64,000 bases of DNA, from NCBI GenBank assembly GCA_031363945.1, contig JANLVJ010000078.1:62001-126000 (forward strand), written 5' to 3'. Positions 25,624-34,655 of the stretch are shown here, one piece after another (positions within the stretch are counted from its first letter, which is position 1; each line of letters starts with the position of its first letter). This stretch comes from JANLVJ01 sp031363945 (lineage in GTDB: Bacteria; Bacteroidota; Bacteroidia; Sphingobacteriales; Sphingobacteriaceae). The translations under genes and the position numbers were made by a program. The notes beneath the pieces are model-generated. The model was given only the letters and a program-made list of their open reading frames with translations. It ran no database searches and had not been told where the DNA came from.

Positions 25624-27894
25624 TTGAAATTTGCATATATTTCTACGTATCCGCCCCGAGAATGTGGTATAGCTACATTTAATTCGAATCTGATGAAAGC
25701 CATCGATAGTAATATGCCCGGTGGTGCATGCAGCTCAGAGGGCTGTGTGGTTGCACTTAATGATTCAGACGATGCTTTCGAGTATAAGTATCCAAAAGAT
25801 GTGGGTTTTGTCATTAGGCAGAATCAGCAGCGTGATTATTCAGCAGCTGCAGCATTTCTGAATACAGGCAATGCAGATATCTGTATTTTAGAACATGAAT
25901 TCGGTATTTATGGGGGTGAGAGTGGTATCTATATATTGCCAATGCTGCATCGTTTGAAGAAACCCCTGATATCAATTCTTCATACCATACTTGACCATCC
26001 GTCATTTATTCAAAAAATAATCATCCAGGAAATTGCCCAGCAAAGTGAGCTCGTCGTTGTTATGAGTAAACGCTCGGTTGAAAGTCTTGTCAATATTTAT
26101 GGGCTGTCACGTGACAAAATCAGCATGATAGAGCATGGCGTGCCCGATCGTGAGGCGGCTGTACCTAATCCGGTTAAGCAACTGTCAGCTTTTCTGGATC
26201 ATAAGGTATTATTGACCTTTGGCCTTATCAATCGTAATAAGGGGCTAGAGACAGTTATCAAGGCACTACCCTTCATCGTTGACCGACACCCAGAAGTTAT
26301 GTATGTTGTACTTGGTAATACACATCCAGGGGTAATCAGAAATTCAGGTGAAGAGTATCGGGAGGAATTAAAAAAGCTTTCTATTAAACTCGGAGTAGAA
26401 ACACATATAAGTTTTATCAATAAATTTGTTTCTGAAGACGAATTGGTTAACTACTTGTCAGCAGCTGATATCTATATCACCCCGTATGTGAATGAAGCTC
26501 AGAGTACAAGTGGTACACTGTCTTATGCAGTAGGAGCAGGAGCTGCTGTTTTATCAACACCCTACTGGCATGCAAGCGAGCTGCTTGCTGATAACAGAGG
26601 AAAGTTTTTCCAATTTAAAGATTATGAACAGCTGGGGTGGCTTGTTACTGGTCTGCTCGATAATCCTGAAGAACTCTCCCAGATCAGATCAAATGCTTAT
26701 AACCATGGTCTGACAACCAGATGGCCTATCATAGGGGCTCAATATATCAGCATGGCAAAGAATGCTCTTGCCCGTCCGGTCTTAAAACAACATGCTAAGA
26801 AAAGGATAATTGATCCTGAATTAATACCTCCTTTTAGTCTGAATCATGTTAAAAGACTTACCGATGATACGGGTATTGTTCAGCATGCTAAATACGGCAT
26901 ACCTAATCTAAAAGAAGGTTACTGTCTTGATGATAATTCAAGGGCTCTGATTATGGCCTTAATGGCCTTCAAACAGAATAAAAGTAAGGAGGCGCTTGAT
27001 CTCTTGCCTATTTATCTGAGCTTTATACATTATATGCAGCGGGATGATGGAAACTTTAGAAATTTTCTTCATTTTAACCGCTCTTATATGGATGAAATCG
27101 GTTCTGAAGATTCATTCGGAAGAACAGTTTGGGCCCTTGGTTATGTTATACAACACGCTCCTAATAATAGTTACCGTGAATTTGCTCAGGAACTATTTCA
27201 CCGGTCAGTTCCACATTTCAGTCACTTGAGTGATCTTCGGGGTATGGCAAATGCACTAATTGGAATCTCCTATTATTTGAAAGTGAACCCAGGTGATGAG
27301 AGCCTGTTACTTGAACTAAACTACCTGACAGCAAAACTAGTCAGGGCCTATGATGAATCGAGTGATGAAAAATGGAAATGGTTCGAAGAAACCCTGACCT
27401 ATGATAATGCCATTTTGGTTCTGGCTCTGCTACACTCATGTGAAATTAATGCTGATGACAGGGTACAAGCCATTGCATTGGAGGCATTAACTTTTTTAGA
27501 TAAAACCTGTTTCAAGCAAGATTGCCTGATGCCGGTAGGTAATAACGGCTGGTATAGTCGTGGTAAAGAAATGGCCATGTATGACCAGCAGGCAATAGAA
27601 GCCATGGCAATGGTACTTATGTATTTCCAGGCGTACCTTTCAACTCAGGAAACCCGGTATATTGAGAAAACATACCTCAGTTACCGCTGGTTTCTTGGTG
27701 AAAATACACTAAGAGCTCCCCTATATGACAGAGAAACTCAAGGCTGTTGTGATGGTCTTGAACAAAGCGGTATCAATAGAAATCAGGGTGCTGAAAGTAC
27801 CCTGGCCTATATGATTTCTCATATTACAGTACTGCAGGCTCTAGAGCTGGAATATCAGTATGAAAAGCCTGAAAAAGACTATTCAAATGCTTAA
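25624..27894 (+). CDS. GT4-type glycosyltransferase with C-terminal alpha/alpha-toroid domain (TTG start)
   Basis: 756 residues. The start must be the TTG at 25624: conserved residues (FAYISTYPPRECGIATFN) begin two codons later, no ATG lies upstream in frame, and the next Met is residue 24, inside the conserved block. Residues 1-375 form a GT-B fold of the GT4 type, with TFGLINRNKGLETVIKALP and TSGTLSYAVGAGAAVLSTPYWHASELL (donor site). Residues about 395-745 are helical with toroid-like repeats, including DDTGIVQHAKYGIPNLKEGYCLDDNSRAL, YMDEIGSEDSFGRTVWALGYVI and GCCDGLEQSGINRNQGAESTLAYM, as in unsaturated-hexuronidase/mannosidase-like helical barrels. It overlaps the next GT by 8 bases. Likely makes or elongates an intracellular glycan. 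Confidence 0.85.
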   Translation: MKFAYISTYPPRECGIATFNSNLMKAIDSNMPGGACSSEGCVVALNDSDDAFEYKYPKDVGFVIRQNQQRDYSAAAAFLNTGNADICILEHEFGIYGGESGIYILPMLHRLKKPLISILHTILDHPSFIQKIIIQEIAQQSELVVVMSKRSVESLVNIYGLSRDKISMIEHGVPDREAAVPNPVKQLSAFLDHKVLLTFGLINRNKGLETVIKALPFIVDRHPEVMYVVLGNTHPGVIRNSGEEYREELKKLSIKLGVETHISFINKFVSEDELVNYLSAADIYITPYVNEAQSTSGTLSYAVGAGAAVLSTPYWHASELLADNRGKFFQFKDYEQLGWLVTGLLDNPEELSQIRSNAYNHGLTTRWPIIGAQYISMAKNALARPVLKQHAKKRIIDPELIPPFSLNHVKRLTDDTGIVQHAKYGIPNLKEGYCLDDNSRALIMALMAFKQNKSKEALDLLPIYLSFIHYMQRDDGNFRNFLHFNRSYMDEIGSEDSFGRTVWALGYVIQHAPNNSYREFAQELFHRSVPHFSHLSDLRGMANALIGISYYLKVNPGDESLLLELNYLTAKLVRAYDESSDEKWKWFEETLTYDNAILVLALLHSCEINADDRVQAIALEALTFLDKTCFKQDCLMPVGNNGWYSRGKEMAMYDQQAIEAMAMVLMYFQAYLSTQETRYIEKTYLSYRWFLGENTLRAPLYDRETQGCCDGLEQSGINRNQGAESTLAYMISHITVLQALELEYQYEKPEKDYSNA

Positions 27895-28897
27895 GATTGC
27901 AGTTTTATCGCCTGTTGCCTGGCGCACTCCACCCCGGCATTATGGCCCCTGGGAGCAAATGGCTTCAAATCTGACCGAGGGTCTTGTAAAAAAAGGTCAT
28001 CAGGTAACCTTATTTGCTACGGGTGATTCAATTACTTCATCCAGGTTGCAGTCTGTTTGTCAGCAAGGTTATGAAGAAGATAAAATGCAGGATGCTAAGG
28101 TCCTTGAATGCTTGCATATCAGCAGGGTTATGGAGCGGGCTCATGAATTTGACATTATCCATAATCATTTTGACTTTCTTCCCCTGACGTATTCAAGACT
28201 GATAAAAACCCCTATTGTTACTACAATTCATGGATTTTCTTCAGTGCGTATTTTGCCTGTTTACCAAAAATACAATGATACAAGTCATTATGTATCTATC
28301 TCAGATTCTGATAGATCTCCCTTGCTGTCATATGAGAGAACGGTTTACAATGGGCTAGACCCTGAGCTCTTTCCTTTTCAGGATACCCCTGATGATTACC
28401 TGCTTTTTTTTGGTCGAATACATCCTGATAAGGGTACTTATGAGGCCATACAGATTGCAGTAGGAGCGGGCCGTAAGCTTATAATTGCAGGCATAGTACA
28501 GGATGAGAACTACTTCAGAGAAAAGGTTGAGCCATGGCTGAATGATGATATCCAGTTTATTGGTCATGTAGGGCCTGATCAAAGAGCCCAGCTACTGGGT
28601 AAAGCTTTTGCCCTGTTACATCCAATTTTCTTTAATGAGCCCTTCGGGTTGAGTATTGTTGAGGCCATGCTTTGTGGTACTCCTGTTATTGCCTTCAAAA
28701 GAGGGTCTATGGCTGAGCTGATTGTTGATGGCAAGACAGGCTTTCTGGTAACTTCTAGTGCTGAGGCTATTGAAAAGATAGAACTTATTTCAACTATTAA
28801 CCGGGCTGACTGCACTGCCTGGGCAACTTCAAGATTTTCAACTATGGAAATGATTGCTGGTTATGAGCAGGTCTATGAGCGCATTTTTAATCCCTGA
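27887..28897 (+). CDS. Glycosyltransferase family 4
   Basis: 336 residues from ATG 27887 (MLKIAVLSPVAWRTPPRHYGPWE), preferred over the in-frame ATG at 27860 because GT4 proteins begin directly at this strand. The ATGCTTAA overlap with the previous stop suggests translational coupling. GT-B fold with N-terminal GPWEQMASNLTEGLVKKGHQVTLFATG, YLLFFGRIHPDKG (linker) and the C-terminal EX7E retaining motif in FFNEPFGLSIVEAMLCGTPVIAFKRGSMAELI. Uses a nucleotide-sugar donor in the cytoplasm. Works presumably with the larger GT upstream and the GH130 enzyme encoded convergently downstream. Confidence 0.9.
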   Translation: MLKIAVLSPVAWRTPPRHYGPWEQMASNLTEGLVKKGHQVTLFATGDSITSSRLQSVCQQGYEEDKMQDAKVLECLHISRVMERAHEFDIIHNHFDFLPLTYSRLIKTPIVTTIHGFSSVRILPVYQKYNDTSHYVSISDSDRSPLLSYERTVYNGLDPELFPFQDTPDDYLLFFGRIHPDKGTYEAIQIAVGAGRKLIIAGIVQDENYFREKVEPWLNDDIQFIGHVGPDQRAQLLGKAFALLHPIFFNEPFGLSIVEAMLCGTPVIAFKRGSMAELIVDGKTGFLVTSSAEAIEKIELISTINRADCTAWATSRFSTMEMIAGYEQVYERIFNP

Positions 28898-28993
28898 ACT
28901 GATCTGTAACCCTGATCGACAATCAAATCGTAGATTACCTTATGAATAAATCAGTATCATGAATTTAAAGGCGAATGCCTGTCAGATAAGTTC

Positions 28994-30460
28994 TTATCTG
29001 TTACCAGAAAGCAGCTTGTCTAGAAGCTCTTTCATATCAACCAGGGCAAAAGAAGAGCAATAATCAGACAGTCCATAAGGCAATACAAGTTTCCCGTTAT
29101 GAATGATAGAGCCGCAAGAATACACAACATTAGGCACATAACCTTCACGCTCGTTATCATTCGGAACTAAAAGTGGTTCTTCAAGACGCCCGATTTCAAT
29201 TGAAGGATCGTCAAGTTTTAATAAACTGGCCCCCAGGCAGTACCTGCGCATAGCGCCAACACCGTGGGTGATGACCAGCCAGCCTGCTTCTGTCTCAATC
29301 GGTGAACCACAATTTCCAACCTGCACAAATTCCCATGGGTACTTGGGCCCGCTCAACATTATAGGGTTATCCCAGACATTCAGGTTCTTACTATACATAA
29401 TGTAATTATTCCACCCATCAATTCGGGACATCATCACATACTGACCGTTTATACGCCGGGGAAATAAAGCAAGGTTTTTATTTTGGGCACCCTTGCCAAA
29501 AAGAGGCCTAACCTGAAAATTATAGAACTCATGGGTCTGAAGTAGTTTGGGCATAATCAGTGACCCGTCATAGGCTGTATAGGTTGCGTAATAAATAACA
29601 CGGCCATCATCTTCAGTAAACTTTACAAAGCGTGCATCTTCAATACCCTTACGTTCGAATTCTGAAATCGGGAAAATGACTCTGTCAGAAATATCAGTAT
29701 CAAGTGAAAAGGCAATCTCATGATAAGAGTCAGATAGCCATAAAACTTTTTCATATTCAAGCTTATGCATATCATCTTCCTGCAGGTTCTGAGATTCCTG
29801 GACAATACGCCTCAAACTTGAATAATCAAAATTTTCATTTAGTTTGCTGCCTACATCATTAAGTACCCTGCTATCAACATTGGTCAAGGCTGCCTTCTCA
29901 AAAAATAGTTCTTTTTTATAGGTAGCATTCTTAATAATGTCGGCCTCATCTACGTAGTTACCCGCAGGTAAAACTACAATTTGATGCTCTTTTCCAATTG
30001 TAGCCCTACGAAAAATAATTGATGAAATATGACCTTCTCCAACGGCTCTAAAACTCATGATCAGTCTTTTTTCGCCCTGTTCAAGTTCAGTCTGATCAGG
30101 ATCTTCAACAATTGATGGGTTGAAAAATGCTGCTGATTCTATAGAGTACTCATGGGTAAAATAGGATCCTAAAAGTAACTTTCGGTATAAATCAAGGGCT
30201 TCATAATCAAGGTTTAACTCCTTAAAAATATAAGAGATTTTATCAGCATTTCGTAGAAAAACCTTGGTGATATTACGATGACGTTTTGAAAATTCTTGTA
30301 AGATCGGTGAGATCATGCCAAGCACCTGATCTTCGGGGATACTCAGGACCCTTTCAATTACCCCTTTTGAGCGCTCCTCTCCATTAAAAAAGAAACGCGA
30401 AAGAACACGTTTTGAATCAGGGTAAACCTTTACATCGGTACGTTGAATTGCAATCCTCAT
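28994..30460 (-). CDS. GH130 family beta-mannoside phosphorylase-like protein
   Basis: 488 residues. Five-bladed propeller core with SAAFFNPSIV (109-118), SFRAVGEGHISSI (136-148), KGIEDARFVKF (271-281; Asp275 matches the GH130 catalytic Asp), YTAYDG, LALFPRRINGQYVMMSRID (phosphate-binding arginines), GNCGSPIETEAGWLVITHGVG and the closing ILPYGLSD-like VLPYGLSDYCSSF. An N-terminal helical extension of about 95 residues and an insert at about 175-245 distinguish it from short GH130 phosphorylases. GH130 enzymes phosphorolyse beta-1,2- or beta-1,4-mannosides to mannose 1-phosphate, although some are hydrolases. No signal peptide. An 18-base palindrome (28983-29000) spans the stop codon. Confidence 0.88.
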   Translation of the reverse strand: MRIAIQRTDVKVYPDSKRVLSRFFFNGEERSKGVIERVLSIPEDQVLGMISPILQEFSKRHRNITKVFLRNADKISYIFKELNLDYEALDLYRKLLLGSYFTHEYSIESAAFFNPSIVEDPDQTELEQGEKRLIMSFRAVGEGHISSIIFRRATIGKEHQIVVLPAGNYVDEADIIKNATYKKELFFEKAALTNVDSRVLNDVGSKLNENFDYSSLRRIVQESQNLQEDDMHKLEYEKVLWLSDSYHEIAFSLDTDISDRVIFPISEFERKGIEDARFVKFTEDDGRVIYYATYTAYDGSLIMPKLLQTHEFYNFQVRPLFGKGAQNKNLALFPRRINGQYVMMSRIDGWNNYIMYSKNLNVWDNPIMLSGPKYPWEFVQVGNCGSPIETEAGWLVITHGVGAMRRYCLGASLLKLDDPSIEIGRLEEPLLVPNDNEREGYVPNVVYSCGSIIHNGKLVLPYGLSDYCSSFALVDMKELLDKLLSGNR

Positions 30461-30642
30461 TATTATAAATTCTATTAAGTAAGTAAAACGTTCTTTTTCG
30501 TAAATCTATTCCCTTTACTATTGAAAAATATCTATTGTAATGCAATTGTTAAATGAATAGAATTGATTGGTATTTTTCAAATAAAATTCTCCCATAAAAA
30601 GTCTATTTCTATCTTGCAGGGTACTAAATTTTCTATTGCACT

Positions 30643-31365
30643 ATGGCACAGGTTCAAAAAACAGCCCACGTTCTTACAATTGATATTGGCGGTTCTCATG
30701 TAAAAGCAACAATTGTTGATGAAAATGGAAATTTACTTTTTGATTATAAAAAAATTGATACTCCTAGCCCGGCTACACCTGAGGCAATTATGACAGCCAT
30801 TAAAACACTTACTATTGATTTCCCTGCATATGATCTTATTTCTGCAGGTTTTCCTGGTTATATCAAGGAAGGTATTGTGAAAACTGCCCCGAATCTGGGA
30901 ACGAAGCTTTGGGAAAATATTGACTTTAGCAAAAATCTGACGACTTCTCTGGGTAAACCCGCAAAAGTCGTAAATGATGCAGATATGCAGGGACTGGGAA
31001 TAGTAAAGGGTAAGGGTCTTGAAATGGTAGTTACCCTGGGTACAGGGTTCGGTTCGGCTTTTACCTATAATGGTAAACTGCTACCGCACTTTGAACTGGC
31101 GCATCATCCATTCACCAAGAGAAAAACGTACGACCTGTATATTGGTCAGAAGGCACTTGACACGATTGGTGACAAACGCTGGAATCTGCGAATAGAAAAG
31201 GTACTTGCCGTACTAAAAACAGTATTCAACTATGATTTTCTATATGTAGGAGGGGGCAATTCATCAAAAATCAGGTTTAAGGTTGATGAGAACGTAAAGC
31301 TCGTATCAAATATTGATGGTATACATGGTGGCTACCGGTTATGGACTCAGGGAGATATCGATTAG
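30643..31365 (+). CDS. ppgK: ROK-family polyphosphate glucokinase-like protein
   Basis: 240 residues. ROK/ASKHA signature IDIGGSHVKATIVDENG (14-30), VVNDADMQGLG (about 108-118) and VVTLGTGFGSAF (128-139). The C-terminal ELAHHPF...YIGQKALDTIGDKRWNLRI is characteristic of polyphosphate glucokinases, which phosphorylate glucose with polyphosphate or ATP. Uncertain whether polyphosphate is used here. Divergent from the GH130 gene with 182 bases between, and could phosphorylate sugars released by it or by the GH15 enzyme at 11-13 kb. Confidence 0.85.
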   Translation: MAQVQKTAHVLTIDIGGSHVKATIVDENGNLLFDYKKIDTPSPATPEAIMTAIKTLTIDFPAYDLISAGFPGYIKEGIVKTAPNLGTKLWENIDFSKNLTTSLGKPAKVVNDADMQGLGIVKGKGLEMVVTLGTGFGSAFTYNGKLLPHFELAHHPFTKRKTYDLYIGQKALDTIGDKRWNLRIEKVLAVLKTVFNYDFLYVGGGNSSKIRFKVDENVKLVSNIDGIHGGYRLWTQGDID

Positions 31366-31390
31366 ACTTTCATCCTGGTCGTTATGAACA

Positions 31391-31424
31391 AGAAGCTTTA
31401 CTGAACCAGAAGCTTTACTGAAGC
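31391..31424. repeat. 17-bp tandem duplication
   Basis: Two adjacent copies of AGAAGCTTTACTGAACC/GC (31391-31407 and 31408-31424) differing at one base, followed by a partial third AGAACA. It lies after the ppgK stop and looks like a recent slippage duplication. Confidence 0.8.
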
Positions 31425-31467
31425 AGAACAAAAGACTAAGTAAGGTCAATATGTTGATAAAACATTT

Positions 31468-31497
31468 AAAGTCCCAGTGCATTTACACTGGAACTTT
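31468..31497. terminator. Hairpin between convergent ppgK and GMC genes
   Basis: AAAGT-C-CCAGTG pairs with CACTGG-A-ACTTT around the loop CATTTA-like centre, with one internal mismatch. T residues follow on both strands but not in a clean run, so a bidirectional terminator is likely but not certain. Confidence 0.45.
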
Positions 31498-31543
31498 ATA
31501 CGTTTTTAGATAAGCCTTAAAACGACTTAAATTTAATTGTAAA

Positions 31544-33223
31544 CTAGATATTCATTTTTTTCAATTCACTTACCGCATGATCAACAGCACGTGCAGTGAA
31601 TGCCATATAGGTTAATGATGGATTTTGGCAACCTGCCGAGGCCATGAATGAACCATCAGTCACGAATACATTAGGTGCATCCCAAACCTGATTAAATTTA
31701 TTCAAAACAGAAGTTTTAGCATCACGACCCATTCTGGCGCTTCCCATTTCATGTATACCGCGGCCAAGAGTGCCGTCACCAACATGTCCTACAACATTTT
31801 TAACCCCTGTTTTTTCAAGCATTTCTTTGGCATCTTCTAACATATCGATGCGCATTTTTTTCTCATTTTCTTTGAACTCAACATCGAAAGAGAGAATGTT
31901 GAGTCCCCATTTATCTTTCTTTGTTTTATCAAGAGAAATAAAATTCTCATGGTATGGCAAGGTTTCACCGAACCCACCGATTCCCATGGTCCACTGACCA
32001 GGTTCGGTTAGTGCTTCTTTAAAGCCCGCACCAATCTGTAATTCTGGAATCTCTTTTGACCAGCCCTGACGACTTGCGCCACCCTGATATCCAAAACCCC
32101 TGATATAATCGCGTTTATCACCGAAAAGGTTTCGGTAGCGGGGTATATAAATTCCATTTGCCCTGCGACCGAAAACATATTTGTCATCATAACCTTCGAT
32201 CGTGCCGCCGGCGCCGATACCCAGATGGTGGTCCATGATATTATGTCCCAATTCACCACTGCTACTTCCCAAACCACCTTCCCAAACATCAGTTGCGGAG
32301 TTCATCAGAACCCATGCACTGTTCAGGGTAGAAGCATTCAGGAAAATAATTTTTGCTTTGTAAACATAGGTCTGATTATTCTCACCATCGAGAACTTCTA
32401 CACCTGTTGCTCTTTTCGTGTCTTTATCGTACAGGATTTTGGTAACAATGCTCCAGGGGCGTACAGTAAGATTACCAGTTTTCATGGCTGCAGGTAAGGT
32501 AGACGATTGGGTACTGAAGTATCCTCCATATGGACAACCTACCCAGCACTTATTTCTAAACTGGCATTGCTGACGACCTTCATGTGGAGCAGTAATATTG
32601 GCTGTACGGCCAATAATAATTGATCTCTTGCCTCCATACAAGTTTTTCATACGGGCTGCCACATCTTTTTCAACAATGTTCATATTCATAGGTGGCAGAA
32701 ACTGACCATTTGGCAACTGTGGTAAATTATCATTTGACCCGCTGATTCCTGCGAATTTCTCGACATAATCATACCATGGTGCAATTTCATCATACCTGAC
32801 AGGCCAGTCTACAGCGATACCATCTTTCGCGTTGGCACCAAAATCAAAATCAGACCAGCGGTAACTTTGGCGTCCCCACATCAGTGATCTTCCACCTACA
32901 TGATATCCCCTGAACCAGTCAAAGCGCTTTACTTCTGTATATGGGCTGTCTTTATCGCTTGCCCACCAGTCCAAATTTGCTTCATTCAATGGGTAATCAC
33001 GTTTTAAAACAGGGTAGTTTGCGATCATTTCCTGAGTACGATTACCGCGGTGAGGAAAATCCCAGGCTTCTTTTGTAGCACTTGGATAATCTGTAATGTG
33101 CTTTATATCTCTTCCCCGTTCAAGCATGATCGTTTTGAGCCCTCTTTCACTTAATTCCTTCGCCGCCCAACCACCACTAATTCCTGAACCTATTACAATT
33201 GCATCATAAACTTGGTTACTCAT
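31544..33223 (-). CDS. GMC family oxidoreductase (second paralogue)
   Basis: 559 residues. FAD-binding IGSGISGGWAAKEL (11-24), MLERG, the GMC block HVGGRSLMWGRQSYRW (108-123), a Cys cluster Cys220, Cys226, Cys230 (CQFRNKCWVGC) and the C-terminal GSARMGRDAKTSVLN...VFVTDGSFMASAGCQNPSLTYMAFTARAVDH. It is the same class as the enzyme at 22.5 kb but of a different branch with longer N-terminal spacing. No signal peptide and no subunit-3 gene beside it; it may share the Tat-targeted subunit at 24.3 kb or have a partner elsewhere. Substrate probably a sugar, sugar alcohol or cyclitol; not determinable. Confidence 0.88.
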   Translation of the reverse strand: MSNQVYDAIVIGSGISGGWAAKELSERGLKTIMLERGRDIKHITDYPSATKEAWDFPHRGNRTQEMIANYPVLKRDYPLNEANLDWWASDKDSPYTEVKRFDWFRGYHVGGRSLMWGRQSYRWSDFDFGANAKDGIAVDWPVRYDEIAPWYDYVEKFAGISGSNDNLPQLPNGQFLPPMNMNIVEKDVAARMKNLYGGKRSIIIGRTANITAPHEGRQQCQFRNKCWVGCPYGGYFSTQSSTLPAAMKTGNLTVRPWSIVTKILYDKDTKRATGVEVLDGENNQTYVYKAKIIFLNASTLNSAWVLMNSATDVWEGGLGSSSGELGHNIMDHHLGIGAGGTIEGYDDKYVFGRRANGIYIPRYRNLFGDKRDYIRGFGYQGGASRQGWSKEIPELQIGAGFKEALTEPGQWTMGIGGFGETLPYHENFISLDKTKKDKWGLNILSFDVEFKENEKKMRIDMLEDAKEMLEKTGVKNVVGHVGDGTLGRGIHEMGSARMGRDAKTSVLNKFNQVWDAPNVFVTDGSFMASAGCQNPSLTYMAFTARAVDHAVSELKKMNI

Positions 33224-33501
33224 AACTATATAAAAGATTATTGATTGAAATTTAATGCCACAACCTGAAACCGGTTCTGAATGTGACCTGTTTGCCTGAT
33301 TAATTCAGGTAAACAGCAAGGTTAAATTTGGCAACGATTTGAGCCTGAATGTAAAAAATATTAAACGACCGCCTCATTCACCTTTTTATACGAATATATG
33401 GAAAACCTATTATTAAATTTTAAAAAAACGGTTTAATTATAGGTGTCAATCCTGGGTTTGTAACTTGTCTTAGGTCTTTTTTCCTAATTTAGGTGTGTCA
33501 T

Positions 33502-34323
33502 TTAATTAAGTTGCAGACAATCACCTACTTGTACTGCCCCTTGTGAGCCAACCTTTAAATAAATCCCGAATAACACTTTATTATCAAAACTTCTGAATTT
33601 GGAGAGAGTTTTGAGGGGCTCTTTAGAAATTAGGCCAGTGAACTGATCGATAGTAGTAATTGTACATCTGGCACAGGGTTTTGAAACTTTAAAGTTGAGG
33701 TTGCCTATATTGACCTGTTTATATTGATCTTCTTCAAATGCAGCTCCACCAGAAATTATCAGGTTTGGTCTAAAGCGATTCATCTCAATTGCAACCGCAA
33801 GTTTTTCGTTCAGTAAATCAAGGGAAGACTGGCTTGTAAGCAGTACTGGCATAGAATCTGATAGGCTGTTGATCTCTGCCTTATCGCTATATTTTAGTTT
33901 CAACTCGCGCCTGCTATGGTCAGGCATATAAACAAGCCTGCACTTAACATCCAGCACTTTGGAGAACCAGTCGTGCGCAAGCTGGTCACAAAGAACAACT
34001 TTCACACAGTCATTAAAGACCCAGGCTTCAATAGTTGAACCGGTTTCAGAATTCTCTACCGGCAGAATTTCTGCCGGGTTAAATGGAATGAAGAGTGAAT
34101 TCAGGGTATCAGCTGATTTGACCTCTAGCCCGTCAGCAAGAATATTTACTTGGATCAGCGCCATTTCAGGCAATTCACGCTGGGTAAGAAAATGATTCTG
34201 AGAATCAACAAGCATCCAACGACGATCATGTTTTAGCCCCCGGTCCGTTAATTCAGCTGAGTTAACATTAACGCCTCTAAGCGATTTTATAGGGTAGATA
34301 ATGATCTCGCTGATTGATGGCAT
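33502..34323 (-). CDS. MOSC domain protein (mARC-like molybdenum enzyme)
   Basis: 273 residues from ATG 34323 (MPSISEIIIYPIKSLRG); the GTG at 34338 is a weaker start. MOSC_N barrel (1-about 120: IYPIKSLRGVNVNSAELTDRGLKHDRRWMLVD) then MOSC domain (about 125-273) with MNRFRPNLIISGG, FEEDQYKQVNIG and KPCARCTITTIDQFTG. The second Cys region corresponds to the molybdenum-ligand Cys of mitochondrial mARC (ACSRCILTTVDPDTG in my memory). mARC-type enzymes reduce N-hydroxylated compounds with electrons from a ferredoxin or cytochrome b5 partner. No such partner is encoded beside it. Confidence 0.88.
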   Translation of the reverse strand: MPSISEIIIYPIKSLRGVNVNSAELTDRGLKHDRRWMLVDSQNHFLTQRELPEMALIQVNILADGLEVKSADTLNSLFIPFNPAEILPVENSETGSTIEAWVFNDCVKVVLCDQLAHDWFSKVLDVKCRLVYMPDHSRRELKLKYSDKAEINSLSDSMPVLLTSQSSLDLLNEKLAVAIEMNRFRPNLIISGGAAFEEDQYKQVNIGNLNFKVSKPCARCTITTIDQFTGLISKEPLKTLSKFRSFDNKVLFGIYLKVGSQGAVQVGDCLQLN

Positions 34324-34623
34324 ATTCAAATATAACACGTCTTAGCCAAGCACAATTAATTCCAAAAATGTAAATTTAATGAGGTATTTTAAAATTACAA
34401 GTTAAAAGCCAGCCAATGATCTAAAGAAAGCACCTCATTTTCTGGGAATGACATGATTCTGCCCTAAATCAACTCATCATTAAAGGGTAGGTTACACCTG
34501 AATAAGTCTGGGTAGCAGCTTATGCCGCAATGTAATTATCATTACGATCTCAAAAACATAATCAATTGCATGGTTTGCGATGATTTGTCAAAAGTAGATA
34601 AACTCAACCCTGCACTTGAAAAC
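34324..34623. other. Intergenic region between the MOSC gene and tmRNA
   Basis: About 300 bases without a convincing gene. An ORF from 34522 runs into the tmRNA and is rejected. The only structure seen is a weak inverted repeat AATGAGGT (34379-34386) / ACCTCATT (34432-34439) with a 45-base loop. The MOSC promoter must lie here but no clear -7 box stands out. Confidence 0.5.
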
Positions 34624-34649
34624 AAAAAACCCGCGATAGCGGGTTTTTT
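34624..34649 (-). terminator. Intrinsic terminator of tmRNA
   Basis: Perfect 11-bp inverted repeat AAAAAACCCGC (34624-34634), loop GATA, GCGGGTTTTTT (34639-34649). On the minus strand it follows the tmRNA 3' end by 6 bases and ends in six T residues. Confidence 0.9.
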
Positions 34650-34655
34650 GTTTTG

